A stretch of 64,000 bases of DNA from Hermatobates lingyangjiaoensis (taxonomy: Eukaryota; Arthropoda; Insecta; Hemiptera; Hermatobatidae), in NCBI GenBank assembly GCA_026182355.1, contig JAPFBL010000115.1:187001-251000 (forward strand), in the 5' to 3' direction. Each line of letters begins with the position of its first letter. The stretch's first letter is position 1. The position numbers and the translations under genes are program-made. Below are positions 47,170 through 58,639 of this stretch, one piece after another. A model generated the notes under the pieces. That model did not search any database. It saw nothing but the letters and a program-made list of their open reading frames with translations, and had not been told where the DNA came from.

Positions 47170-47760
47170 TCACCCGTCCCTGGTCCACTCGAACCACCTC
47201 GAGAGAACAATAAATCTAGACAGATCCCTGATATCAGTGGATGCTAATTTCTCAAGATTGTCAAAGAAATATTCTCCTGATGCTTCTTTCCTTCTTTGTG
47301 CCAAACCAGGGCATTGACAGAGAAAGTGAGGAATTGTCTCGTCCTCTTCCTCATTCTGGCATGCTCTGCAAAAATCCCTCGCCTCCAATCCTAATCTGGT
47401 GGCGTGTTTACCTACGAGCCAGTGCCCTGTGGAAACAGCGATTACATTGGCTACAACTCTTCTATTCCTAGAGAAGATCCTTAGTTCTTCTAGAGTTACA
47501 GGAAGGCCACAACTGCTTTGAGATAAGACACGTGTCCTCCTCAGACCATCTATGTTTCATGCGCTCATCAATTCTTTGTCTGATCCAAAGGTTACATATA
47601 GAAAGTGGGGTCCCTAAATTATATAGGATATCCTGTGTCGAGAGAGTAGTGCCAAAGCGGGCGAGCTCATCGGCCTTACAGTTGCCCTCAATGTTCCAGT
47701 GAACTTGTACCCATATAAGTTCAACCTTAGCCCTCAATGACAGTTCCTGCTGAATCTAAG
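47170..47760 (-). pseudogene. RNase H and Cys-His tail of an R1/Jockey-type ORF2
   Basis: First frame (to 47468): VELIWVQVHWNIEGNCKADE with the RNase H His and Asp of V-x-x-H-x-x-I-x-G-N-x-x-A-D. After a frameshift near 47465: VSTGHWLVGKHATRLGLEA, then CRACQNEEEDETIPHFLCQC, the C-x-x-C...H...C knuckle, ending at 47170. This order (RNase H then knuckle) is typical of arthropod I/R1/Jockey-group ORF2 ends. It is truncated upstream and inactive. Confidence 0.85.
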
Positions 47761-47837
47761 ATGCTAAACAGTTTTAGAAGCTCTGATCGAGTAATATAGT
47801 GATTGATTCAAGAATTTTACAATGTAACTGTTATATA

Positions 47838-47906
47838 AGAATTTGCTTATCCATTCGTGGTGGCCTTTTGGAGAATAGACGGTGCTAAAATTGCCTTTAC
47901 TCCAAG
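47838..47906. repeat. 68-bp segment shared with 4911-4978
   Basis: Inverted relative to the copy near 4.9 kb; shared core GGTGCTAAAAT and TTTACTCCAAG. The function is unknown. Confidence 0.6.
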
Positions 47907-48537
47907 AAAAAACTATAAGTAATAAAATTATTATTCATAATAAGTATATTAATATTCAAAACAATTATTTTAATAATAAAGATAATGAATTATAAGAGCA
48001 TTTATTATATAGTACATGCAGTAAACGTGTTAATACTGTTATCTAAGCTGCTTCTTTTGTCTTCCTGTTATAGAACCATCTTTAGAACACTACATTTCCT
48101 TGGTTCTTCCAAGGTGCGACATTTTCATGAATTAGTTTTAACAAATGAAACCGTTAATCTGGTTTTATGTATGAATTACAAATCTATTTTGGTCGGCTGT
48201 ATATCGCAACCTGTCGAATTTGTTAATTGATCGAATGCTTATCTGTAATTCCTTTTAGTACTCACAATAATGTCCTTATCATTCCACTCGATGAATGCTG
48301 TTCTACTTTATCATTCACGTTGCCATTAAATATACAAGTGGTATCACCCGAAAGTGTGAATACTGCCTGACATCACCTGTGAAGGACTGATCGCGTACAC
48401 CATCCTAGCAGTTACTTCTATGCTACTTCAGCTAGAGGCAGTCGTATAATTATTCGGTTTTATTTTTGGTTTTTGAATGATTGAATTATTTCTTATTTTG
48501 TTATATTATTATCTTATTGAATACTTCCTCTGTTTTG

Positions 48538-48620
48538 TAGGCCTATTGAAAAGGTTTTAAATAAAAACCGAAACGTTGGCAATGAGAATTTAACTTTAAC
48601 CTGAAAAACTGACCGAGTCC
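48538..48620 (+). repeat. Solo terminal-repeat copy, GAAACGTTGGC family
   Basis: Reads GTAGGCCTATTGAAAAGG, TTTTAAATAAAAACC, GAAACGTTGGCAATGAGA, and AACTGACCGAGTCC, a diverged single arm of the palindrome at 26158-26750. Confidence 0.7.
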
Positions 48621-48699
48621 TTATAAACTTTAATATTGTTAAATATAAACTATTTATGGTTATAAATAAAAATATAACCATATACAGCTGTTTGAAACC

Positions 48700-48940
48700 G
48701 GTTTCAAATTCTATATAAAGAGAATACTGTTTCAATCACTAAGAATCCATGACTGCTGCAGTTGATACGGCGTCAATTGGAAGAATGTTGACAGTAAACA
48801 TTTATTTATAACTAACATGAGGTTTTGAATTCTATATAAAGGGAATACTTTTTCAATCACTAAGAATCCATGACTGCTGCAGTTGATACGACGTCAATTG
48901 GAAGAATGTTGACAGTAAACAATCATTTATAAGGAACAAG
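48700..48940. repeat. ~127-bp direct duplication
   Basis: Two copies begin at about 48705 and 48832. Both contain CACTAAGAATCCATGACTGC and TTGGAAGAATGTTGACAGTA. They differ at few bases, so duplication is recent. Confidence 0.85.
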
Positions 48941-49149
48941 AGTCCTTGAATGTCGATCAATTAAAGAAACAATGGTCACACGATTCCGTTACCCGAATCT
49001 ATTACCAATATATATCTCAGATTGCCGTCTTTCATTAAAATTGATGTTTGAACTTCAAACAAACCTCTTACAACCGGCAATATATATTTTCTCAATAATT
49101 AACTGAAAAAGTCTTAAGATTTGAAAAAATCGACCTGTCTGTATGTTAA

Positions 49150-50566
49150 TCTTTATAAATAAAATAATGATTTTGTCTGTACATTGCTTAGAACTGACTC
49201 ATTTCAAGTTTTCTTTACGTTTCATACATTGGAGAAACCGAATCCACCCTTAGAAAAATTTCTGTCGGTTTGTCGGTTTGTCCGCAAAACTTTGTCACAG
49301 GTAAACTCAGCTACCATAAGACATATAAAGCTGAAACTTTTACAGTAGATTTGTGTAGGTCTAACTTAAAATATAGGCTATGAATTGATTGGAAATTCAA
49401 CGTAGAAGTGAAGTTATGGACGTTTAACGCAAAAATGTTTGTCACAAGTAAACTCAGCCACCATAAGACATAGCGAGCTGAAACATTGACACTGGATTTG
49501 TGTGTGCCTAACTTAAAATATGGGCTCTAAATAGATTATTAATTCAGTACAGAAGCGAAGTTATGGGGCTTTTAGCTGTATTTTCCTAACTTCACAGACA
49601 AGTTTGTTTTGAAAATACACAGGTGTGGCAAGTAGGTATTGTTAGTTGATTTTAATTTCAATTGAGCATATGAATATATTGCGTATTTGACATCATTGAA
49701 ATGGTGTTTCACAGAGTTAAGGATGTACTATCTATTGAGAATAAATGTTTTGTAAACGAGCAATTCTCAATTCTTAATATGAACAGGGAGGAAAAATCAA
49801 CAAACAAGTTCTTACGCTATATGAAGCCGAGGAAAGAACTTACAAGTCAGTAAAGAGATTGGATTAGTGACGAAGAAGCAGTTCATTATCTAATTGAATT
49901 TCTTGACTCTGAATTTATTTCTCCTGGACTGCCTGCTCATGAGTAAAAAGTTAAAGTAGGAGCACCAATGATGCTGCAATTTATAGCAGTAACAAATTTC
50001 ATGTTACGAAACATGAGTGACCCAAAAACTGTGCAACGGGACACGACTCTGAGTTCGTGCTCTACACAGATATGCCATAGAGGCGGACATAATGACTGGA
50101 TGTGGTATTGGGGAGTCTGTGTGTATACTTCACATACCATTGATTCCGAGCCACTGTCTGTTTACGTTGAAATGATTGCAAAGTCGGGTCAGAGTCTATT
50201 TCGCAATGACGTTAACTAAGTCGCAAAGGGAGACTTCATCTAACGCAGGAATACAAGGTAGCAAAACCAAGTTTTTCTCACATGGTCAAATGTAGTTTAC
50301 ATGCTCAACGGTCAGAGGTTTCAACTCTTTCTTCTACCATGAACCTGAAGGATAGACAGCTAATGTAGTGTATTAGCTGGAGGCATTTGTTTAACACTGT
50401 AGTAATAATGGTATTTTCTACTATTCTATAATTTCTAATGACATTTTGAAATACCAAAAATGACGGAAGTTCTGATTCCTCAGTGGTATAGCCAAAAGGC
50501 ATAGGCACACGGCAATAAACCAAAACAGGAACTTCTGATTCCGTCAAAGACGGGTACGTTTGCTAT
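49150..50566 (+). mobile_element. Non-autonomous Helitron-like element H1
   Basis: The 3' end has a hairpin CCGTC-AAA-GACGG (50541-50553), then GTACGTTTG and CTAT (canonical CTAG in the copies at 51298 and 51903). The putative 5' end is A|TCTTTATAAATAAA at 49150. Near the 5' end a ~150-base unit is repeated twice (about 49300 and 49440; shared CCATAAGACATA, GATTTGTGTG). These traits fit Helitrons: TC start, CTRR end, 3' hairpin, insertion between A and T. No Rep/helicase frame is seen. The open stretch at 49968-50219 has no recognised homology. Confidence 0.65.
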
Positions 50567-50689
50567 GTATTATATATAACTGTCAACTTTTTTTTAATTG
50601 AATATTTGCTTAATAAATACACTGGTAATAATGTAAGGTATGGGACCAGAGTAGCCCAGTGGCTTGCGTGATCGCCGATGACAGTAGTG

Positions 50690-51905
50690 CGAACGTATTA
50701 TAAATAAATGTAACAAACAAATATTTTTTTGAATTTATAATGTGGATAATATAAAAGATGGTAATAAAGTAAAGGGATCTAGCCAGGGTAGCCAGTAGCT
50801 TGCTTGCTCGCCGATGAGAGTAGTGCAAATGTATTATAAATAAATACAACAAAAATATTTTTTTTTAATTTAATATTTGCGTAATATAAACACTGGTAAT
50901 AAAGTAAGGTATGGAACCAGAGTAGCCCAGTGGCTTGCGTGCTAGCTTTTGACTGGGAGCACGTTAATTAGAACTAACTCATTTCAAGTTTTCTTTACGT
51001 TTCATAGTTCAGAGTAGCCACATGTACCCTTAGAATAATTTCTGTCTGTCGGTTTGTCCACAAAATATTGCTACCATAAGACATATAAAGCTGAAACATT
51101 GATTGTAGATTTGTGTATGTCTAACTTAAAATCTAATCTTTGTATACAGAGGCTTTTTTTTAGCACTGTACTAATAATGGTATTTTCTACTATTCTATAA
51201 CTTCTAATTGTAGTATTAGTATAATACTACAATTTATATTTTGGAATACCAAGTATAATAGAATTTTTGATTCCGTCAAAGACGGGTACGTTTGCTAGTG
51301 TATTATAAATAAATGTAACAAACAAATATTTTTTTGAATTTAAAATGTGGATAATATAAAAAATGGTAATAAAGTAAAGGGATCTAGCCAGGGTTGCCAG
51401 TAGCTTGCTTGCTCGCCGATGACAGTAGTGCAAATGTATTATAAATAAACACAACAAAAATATTTTTTTTTAATTTAATATTTGCGTAATATAAACACTG
51501 GTAATAAAGTAAGGTATGGAACCAGAGTAGCCCAGTGGCTTGCGTGCTAGCTTTTGACTGGGAGCACGTTAATTAGAACTAACTCATTTCAAGTTTTCTT
51601 TACGTTTCATACTTCAGAGTAGCCACATGTACCCTTAGAATAATTTCTGTCTGTCGGTTTGTCCACAAAATATTGCTACCATAAGACATATAAAGCTGAA
51701 ACATTGATTGTAGATTTGTGTATGTCTAACTTAAAATCTAATCTTTGTATACAGAGGCTTTTTTTTAGCACTGTACTAATAATGGTATTTTCTACTATTC
51801 TATAACTTCTAATTGTAGTATTAGTATAATACTATAATTGATATTTTGGAATACCAAGGATAATAGAATTTTTGATTCCGTCAAAGACGGGTACGTTTGC
51901 TAGTT
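50690..51905 (+). repeat. ~605-bp tandem duplication with Helitron-like 3' ends
   Basis: Segment about 50695-51300 is repeated at about 51300-51905 with high identity (for example GTAATATAAACACTGGTAAT at 50881 and 51486). Each unit contains ACCAGAGTAGCCCAGTGGCT, a diverged tRNA-like A box, the H1 5'-type sequence TTTCAAGTTTTCTTTACGTT, and ends with the CCGTC-AAA-GACGG hairpin and CTAG at 51295-51298 or 51900-51903. Confidence 0.8.
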
Positions 51906-51999
51906 TATTATAAAACTAATTGACAATCAAATAATTAATTTCTTTATTTTAATATGACTCTCGTAATTTAATTAATAGTAAATGGAAATTTAGCAAATG

Positions 52000-53500
52000 A
52001 AGCGATTAACGATAATTATGTAAGATTGATAACATTTTTTGCATTATCAATTATGTCACGCTTTATAGTGCTACTTCGTTATCAAAGGAGCTTATAAAGC
52101 AAGGAAGGTAAATAGGAGGAGTGTAAAATGAAAGAATATTTTTATTCTTTGACCGTAAACGGTCAATATATCAACGATTAAAACTCACTAAGAAATTCAG
52201 AAATGGGACAACATATTTCGAAAAAAAACTGATCTATGTTATTTTTAGTCGAAAGATCTTAGTTTCATGTCTTATTGTGGATTCCGTTGCATGGACACCT
52301 TTATTTATATTCAAATTTATTACTTTTTTAATGTATGATCTATATTTCTTATATTTAAATATTTTTACTTCTGTAAGTTTGAAATTCATAAAAGCGATCG
52401 AAAATGGATAACACATGTTCAAATACGAAGAAAAGTAAAACACAGAATAAAGAAAGACATTATTATAAGTCTTTATATCAATGAGAAATGTCCAAGCATT
52501 AATGAAGAGAAAGACTATTGTAGTAACCGGCTGCGCTTGTTTGGAAATCTTATTCAAACCATAAACAAAGAAAGAGAACAAATTGAAGGAAGAAATAGTG
52601 CACAACCGTATCAAGAAACGCCAGATGAAGAAACATATAGGGCCATTTATGAACAACAACACAATGTGACTTTAAAATGTGATTCCCCAAACCAGACATA
52701 GTAACCTCTACAGCTGTTATCGTGTGTAATATTTACTCCATTTCTTTCAGTGTTAATTTATACTAGCTAATTAGTTTTACTTATGTTACTTAATTGTTTC
52801 ATAGTTAATTATACTAATAATGTTTAACTCCTGAATATGATGACTTGTGAGCACTGAAACATGTTTAAACAATATAGTGAACAATAAGAAATATGGTGAG
52901 TTAATTCATGGCCTAAGCAACCAGGATTTGAAAAAGTGTTTTAGAAAATTAGAGAAATTTTCTACCAAACTAAATAATGTAAAATCGGACATTTACTTTT
53001 TAAATGTATGAATCCAAGAAGGACGTTAATATATGTTTGGCAGTTATTAAAACAGATCTGTTGAGCGACGACTGCGCTATCTAGTAGCGCTTTCAAACAC
53101 TTGCTAAGTGGATCGTAAAAAGTTATATTTGAAACGTTATTATTTAACTAGTAATAGTAGAAAAACGTTTAATTTAATGTTATTTAAAAACAAATATAAT
53201 TGAAAAGATTTTCTGTTACAATGGTGATACCTTATATGGAAAGAATGATATAAATTATATAGTACAAAGTGTGATGGTTGTCGCTGTCTACTACTGAGAT
53301 AATTCTGATTACCCATGTTGACTCTGTTAAGCTGTTACCTCTGGTTCCCCTTCATAACGCATAAATCTTTCGCCTTTTACTAAAGATTTCCGTGGAGGGG
53401 GATAATTGATGAGTCTTTAACCAATTTTTGCAATGCCCGCTCTTCGGACGGGCACATTAAATTAATGATAAAATTATGTTAATATGAAATTAAAAGTATA
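52000..53500. other. AT-rich spacer, nothing recognised
   Basis: A 142-codon minus frame (52234-52662) has hydrophobic, low-complexity content without splice context or recognised homology; I do not call it a gene. A short AAGATCTTAGTTTCATG block at about 52250 recalls the AAGATCTTAGTCTTG family. Confidence 0.4.
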
Positions 53501-53504
53501 CATG

Positions 53505-53800
53505 GTACAAGTGTGTCTCTAATTTTGGGTTTGAACTATCTTCAAGAGAAATAAAGGTGGAACGAAGCACGCTGGTTCAGAGACGGTAGGGTTTGATGAA
53601 GAACAATTATTGTTGGAGACCAACAATATTGCCGCATGCCGCGCCCGGTCACAGAGTGCGTTTGGTTTCCCTCTCTTAATACTCTTGAAGACAGTTCAAA
53701 CCGAAAATTAGTAACTGTAAATGTGTGCTTTTAATTTCTCTATGTTTCTTTTTGTACATTGAACTATATTTCTCCGTTTCGGATCGTATTTCCATCGAAA
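53505..53800. repeat. Fold-back remnant, CTGAAGACGGTTCAAACCG family
   Basis: Diverged inverted pair related to 34637-35225. The left part has TTTGGGTTTGAACTATCTTC and the right part CTTGAAGACAGTTCAAACCG then AAAATTAG. The centre has ACCAACAATATTGCCGCATG. Confidence 0.7.
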
Positions 53801-54117
53801 AAAGTATTTAAAGTCCTAATATATGGAGTTATGCACTTAATTTAAAATTGCTTATACTCTTCAGTGGAATAGTAATATAATTTCTTTAAAAATTTCAGTA
53901 AAGATTGTCTGAGAAATGCTCATTTATTATGTGGACAACTCCCTTTTCTGTATTGACCTCTGACGAAATTAACCTCTTGTCTGATTGAATCGCTAGGTTT
54001 CGATGAACCCAGTTCAAGATGGATAGCCTGGGGAATGTATTGATGTGTGTAAAAGCATTCGTGAAGAGGTTTTCTTAAGTGGACATACGCCTAGTGAGGA
54101 ATGTTTTCTCTGTGCAG

Positions 54118-54250
54118 GGGGGAGTAGACCTGCCTTAGGTCGCACCTTTCTTCTGGCCATTGGCATTGGCATCCTTTGTGGCTTCAGCTTTGCCTATCTC
54201 CTGCTGTCTGGCTCTGGCCGCTTCCACGATGTCATTCTCTTTCCAGAAAG
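54118..54250 (+). CDS. C1GALT1-like exon, membrane anchor
   Basis: Exon after acceptor TCTCTGTGCAG and before donor GTAATATT. It encodes GSRPALGRTFLLAIGIGILC, GFSFAYLLLSGSGRF, and ILFPER. The long hydrophobic stretch of about 18 residues near the N-terminus fits the signal-anchor of a type II Golgi enzyme. With the next exon (58217-58320; phases agree) it resembles the N-terminus of animal core-1 beta-1,3-galactosyltransferases, which add Gal to GalNAc on mucin-type O-glycans in the Golgi. The family call rests on the layout and a DPH motif, not on catalytic residues; an upstream exon with the start codon is not found. Confidence 0.6.
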
Positions 54251-54485
54251 GTAATATTTATTATTTATGTCCATGTTTTTATCACAGCTAGGTTACTTCT
54301 GTTAAATCATATAGTCTGAAAATATATTCTGAAAATAATTGTCTGTACACAAAATTATTTGTGTAGCGTACACTTTCGAGTACTTATGTTCGTCTTCAGA
54401 TTACAGTGACTGTTGTAATGGATGGAGGTTTTCTTTTCACTACGTGCTCGAAGAGCTTTTTGTACAAAAACATTTGTATGTAGAG

Positions 54486-55245
54486 CAGTGCTTTTCAACC
54501 TTTTTGCAGCCGCGGATCCCCCGAGGAGCTTATTTATTCTTGCGGATCCCCTTGTACGTAAATATATATGTATATATACGTTTTTTTAATGAAATAAAAA
54601 CGGCTTATAAACACAAAAAAAACAATACAGTACTATCTGAATTTTTTTATTCAAGAGAATTACAAATTAATGTGAAATTTGTCCTTGGTGATTTTTGACC
54701 AGAACTGGAAAGTTTGGCCTGGTTTTAGAAAGACATACACGCATCTCTTCTTCAAGTGCTAGTAGTTTATTTCTTTTCTCACTTTTAATGTTCGTCATGG
54801 TGGAAAATCCTATTTCACACAGGTATGATGTAGAAAACTGTAGGAGAATGCGCAGAGCCTTATTCGAGATTGATGGATATTCTTTTGCAGTTAAAATCCA
54901 AAATGAGTCCAGATCAAGAAGTAAACAATCAGAGCGTCACGTATTGGCTAAATTAAATGTTTCAATTAAATGACGTAGGTCGTCATCATAACTGAACTGG
55001 CTGACTCAAATTTTGGCTCGCAGTTCTTCCCTAACGTTACCGAAAGTTGCTGGTTTTAGATGTGAACGACGTGTTATCTTGATAAGATGCACTAATTACA
55101 TTGATAGTGTGCTACTGTACTTACATTGACGTGTACACATTGATAATACATTAATTGCACATTGTGAATCTGTAGGTCTTGCGGATCCCCTGGGTAAACG
55201 TCACGGATCACCAGGGATCCGCGGATCACAGGTTGAAAACCACTG
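54486..55245. mobile_element. hAT-type MITE with 8-bp target duplication
   Basis: Element of 760 bases with inverted ends CAGTGCTTTTCAACCT and AGGTTGAAAACCACTG. A perfect duplication ATGTAGAG flanks it (54478-54485 and 55246-55253). Subterminal GCGGATCCCC blocks are inverted at both ends. No intact transposase: frames inside (54695-54973 plus, 55092-55520 minus) show no zinc-finger or catalytic motif I recognise. It lies in the intron of the C1GALT1-like gene. Confidence 0.88.
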
Positions 55246-55287
55246 ATGTAGAGACTAGAATTATTTTCCAAACATGAGTAAATACAG

Positions 55288-55470
55288 CAATTAATATTAA
55301 ACACATAATATACCGTCTTACCTCGTACATTACTGCCGTAGCTCTCGGACCGGTTTCGGGTGTCACCCATCTTCAACACGAACGTGTCACAAAGATGGGT
55401 GACACCCGAAACCGGTTCGAGAGCTACGGCAGTAATGTACAAGGTAAGACGGTATATTATGTGTTTAATA
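55288..55470. repeat. Fold-back repeat, CGAAACCGGTC family
   Basis: Arms about 55288-55373 and 55385-55470 are near-perfect inverted copies sharing TTACCTCGTACATTACTGCC-like sequence and ACCCGAAACCGGTTCGAGAG. Inside each arm AAGATGGGTGACACCC can form a GGGT/ACCC hairpin directly before GAAACCGG. It is related to 60640-60725 (solo), 56840-57240, 18062 and the ends of PLE-3. Confidence 0.88.
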
Positions 55471-55679
55471 TTAATAATATTAACCTCTGTGGTAATGATG
55501 AAATGCATGAAATACAGCAATGTTGCTGATTACATACTTTTAAATTAGTATTAATCATTCAACTTCAAATCTTAATACGCAATTACAAATCTTTTATTTG
55601 ACCTACAGCTCCTCTGTTTGAGTATTTTTGTTAAGAAATTTGTATTTGGATAAAATTTCCTAACTAACTTTCTAATTCT

Positions 55680-56275
55680 AATGTAGTGCAATCAGTTATT
55701 ATGTGGTATTTACTCATTGTAGGGTAAAAATCTAATGAAATGGTCTCCACATATAAAAATTTAATGATATGAACAACGCGTTTCGAACACGTAGTGTTCT
55801 TCCCCTTAATTTATTTATATATAAAAAAAAAGTTCTACTTTCTCCTTATGCATATATTTCGTTTATATTTCGTTATAGCTCTGTGTGTTATATTTTCAAT
55901 ATGTTTCCTACACTTAGTCTAAAAGAAAATGTAAAGGCTCAGCCTAACTTTTAAGAGAAAAAAAAATTACAATGAAATGTACCTGCCTTCGAATAAGAAA
56001 CAGATGTACCCTATACCCCCACCCATGTCCATTCCATTACCAGTCAGTCTTATTCAGAGGCACTCATCCTTAGGTTCGTACTTTCCGCCTTATTTTATTT
56101 TATATTAATTTTTGTACTTATTTAATTTGTACTATAGATAACTCTCTGATGTCATTGTATTTTTTTAGTTAATGCCTGAGGAAGAACACTACGTGTTCGA
56201 AACGCGTTGTTTATATCGTTAAATTTTTATATGTGGAGACCATTTCACTAGATTTTTACCCTACACTAACTAACT
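55680..56275. repeat. Fold-back element with unique interior, GAACACTACGTGTTC family
   Basis: Left arm about 55690-55805 and right arm about 56170-56275 are inverted copies; about 360 bases of unrelated sequence lie between. The arms contain AACACTACGTGTTCGAAACG and CATATAAAAATTTAA. The interior has no recognised protein. Confidence 0.85.
56176..56202 (+). ncRNA. Hammerhead-like core in fold-back arm
   Basis: CTGAGGA (56176-56182), A, stem GAACAC (56184-56189) and GTGTTC (56193-56198) with loop TAC, then GAAA (56199-56202) and CGCGTTG. It is the strongest stem II among the copies of this family. The left arm carries the complement. Confidence 0.5.
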
Positions 56276-56839
56276 TTATAGAATTTTTACGAACCCGAAC
56301 TGGAGCTCAAAGTTTTTGTTATCTCATGCCCACTTTAAGTCAGCTGCGTTTTCAACCGGTAACTTACTGAAAATTAGAGATTGCAATTGACAATTTCCAT
56401 CTTTACGATGATTCTTATTTTGCATGGTTGTTAAAAAGAAATAAACCTCACTCTCTACAGCCAAGAATACAACTAAAGGTTAAATATGATAACTGTGGGT
56501 GTTGCAAATAAACGAAACTGCTCTCTTACAACGTTGAATCAAGAAAATAATTTTATGTATGTAGTTTTTAAAGTTATGAGAAAAATCGAATAATTCGATT
56601 CGCATACAAATGGTAGGTACTCTTGATGGAAGATATTTTGGGACTCGTAAATAATAATTATAATATTAAGATAAATTCCCAATTTTTCGGTAAATATTTT
56701 CTATATTGTTTACTGTCAATAGTAGACATTTACTGGAAAGAATGTACACTATTGTCTATTACAAATTCCGTGGGTTATATCTATGTAACTAAATACATAT
56801 TGTTAGTCACACAAAGGTTAGTAAAAAAGGTATTATTAT

Positions 56840-57245
56840 CAACCGTCATACCTCATCTATTGCTGGTGAAGTCGCCTGACCGGTTTCGCAATGGCTGTAT
56901 CATTAATGGGACTAAACCTATCTTCCAGAATCATGGATATAAATACTTATTTTAACAAAGTGGTATAAGTATAAATACTTATTTTAACACAGTGATATAA
57001 GTATAAATACTTATTTTAACACAGTGGTATAAGTATAAATACTTATTTTAATACATGCCTATTGGTATAAAAAAAACTATTAGGTAGGAAATTTAGGCAT
57101 GTATTGGTACCATTGTATTAAAATAGATATTTATATCCGTGATTCTGGAAGATAGGTTTAGTCTCATTAATGATGAAGCCATTGCGAAACCGGTCGGGTG
57201 ACTCTACCAGCGATAGACGAGGTTTGACGGTTGATATTAATATCT
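56840..57245. repeat. Fold-back repeat with 33-bp tandem repeats at its centre
   Basis: Arms about 56845-56945 and 57110-57240 are inverted copies (AACCGTCATACCTC; GACCGGTTTCGCAATGG; ATCTTCCAGAATCA). The 33-base unit TATAAATACTTATTTTAACA plus CAGTGGTATAAG repeats at about 56938, 56971, 57004 and 57037 in the centre. Confidence 0.85.
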
Positions 57246-57249
57246 TATA

Positions 57250-58210
57250 TATATTTGTTTACTCATATCACCCTCAATTACCAATTATAGATTTCCTAAA
57301 CACGTCAACTTGACTTCAAAAGCTCCTTAAGTCATGTTGGCAGAAAGGAAAGAATCCTGTTTTATATCCTTTGCTCAGTTGAACTTCAAAAATGATTTAA
57401 TACAAATTAAATCATTCGTAATGTGATAAGCAAGGAACTTGGCAATTTTTTATGGATCAGGTTTGTAACTAAACATACCATCGTGGACAGACATCAAAAA
57501 AAAAAAAGGTTTCTGAAAGTACTCGTTATCATATAAAACTTATGTCGAGAAACTTCTCAACCATGTGGCTATGTTTACTTTTTATTTATTTTTTTTTTTA
57601 GGAGCTATTCACTAATTGAGAAATAAATAAAAAAAATGACTTCACAAATAAATTATTTAAATCTGTAAACAGTATTTTTGACTTTCTCAGAAGTCTAAAA
57701 TTTGATCTGATCTGCAAACTTATAACTAATAATGGGTAATTCATTCAGTTTTATTGATATCTTATTTCATTTTTGTTATGAGGTAAACCATTTGGTAAAA
57801 TATTGTAATGGAGAAGAAACAATATACAAATGACGACTCCAATATACTTAAGACTAGTGAGCTCCCATGTTTCTCATTAACATAATCATGAAGAGTTATT
57901 AATTCCGGAGATGGTTTCATAATTTTCTAATTTTTAATAGTGGGTTCAAGTGAACGCTTAGTCCAAAAGGAGGTGGAAAATAGATAGGGCGAAAGAAGGC
58001 GGGAGATAGGATAGTCGAAAGGGTTGAAAAAAAAAAATTTTTTTTGACAGGTTTATGCTCGTTTTTGAATAATTTTAAAAAGTCCGTGAATTTTTCTTTT
58101 TCACCAGATGGTTTTGGGAATAACAGTAGATGTTCGTGTTTATTTGATAAAGGAAACATAATTGTACAAAAAAAAAAAACGGTGAAAAGACTAATTGTTA
58201 ATTTTGTTGC
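57250..58210. other. Intron of the C1GALT1-like gene, nothing recognised
   Basis: AT-rich intron with A and T runs (about 58028-58045 and 58169-58180). No repeat shared elsewhere in the window was identified. The acceptor for the next exon is at 58216. Confidence 0.5.
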
Positions 58211-58216
58211 CTTTAG

Positions 58217-58320
58217 GCCGAAAAGTCGACATGATCCTCACCACAGGACTCACAATGAACAGGAGTTTGTCCCACTCCCCGATGACATTGATCAGCACTT
58301 CAAAGAAGAACGACGCCCAG
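58217..58320 (+). CDS. C1GALT1-like exon, stem region
   Basis: Exon after acceptor GTTGCCTTTAG and before donor GTAAGCCA. It joins in phase to 54118-54250 and gives PERPKSRHDPHHRTHNEQEF, then VPLPDDIDQHFKEERRPG. The His- and acid-rich DPHH segment resembles the stem between the membrane anchor and the galactosyltransferase domain of C1GALT1 proteins. It ends in phase 1; the catalytic exons are not in the remaining 5.7 kb that I could read. Confidence 0.6.
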
Positions 58321-58560
58321 GTAAGCCACAGAAAGAACGATGTGAGCGACAAGTTTTTTCACCCCGACATCGCCTGACTGATTGTTCTTTTTTTAAACAT
58401 GTGTGCATGTTTTGTCATTTCTATGTTGTAATGTATGATGGCTATATTTTAAGTGAATCACAATTTTTTTTCCAATTTAAAATGTGAAATAAAATTGAAA
58501 AAAATTATACTAATGGATAAAAGGCTTTCTATGAATTAAGGATGGCAGTTAGAGTAGTCT

Positions 58561-58627
58561 AAAGGGCTAATGCTCGGCCTACGTGTGTTCCATTGTAGAA
58601 ATACCACTGCAACCTAACCTAACCTAG
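58561..58627 (+). repeat. SINE 3'-tail fragment
   Basis: GGGCTAATGCTCGGCCTACG and the end GCAACCTAACCTAACCTA, the terminal piece of the tRNA-derived SINE, directly before a second copy. It is followed by a short CTAGTAGTCTC-like repeat. Confidence 0.75.
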
Positions 58628-58639
58628 AGTAGTCTCTAC

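Noticed and set aside
49968..50219. 83-residue frame inside H1, perhaps a Helitron-encoded protein
   Set aside because: It lacks Rep (H-x-H...Y) and helicase motifs and is short; it may be captured sequence but I cannot support it.
52234..52662. 142-residue minus-strand frame with hydrophobic segments
   Set aside because: Phe/Ile/Tyr-rich translation of AT-rich DNA with no similarity, no splice context and no repeat structure.
58044..58487. 147-residue frame as a single-exon gene
   Set aside because: Only 58217-58320 is protein-like and it is bounded by good splice sites; the rest of the frame is low-complexity intron sequence.
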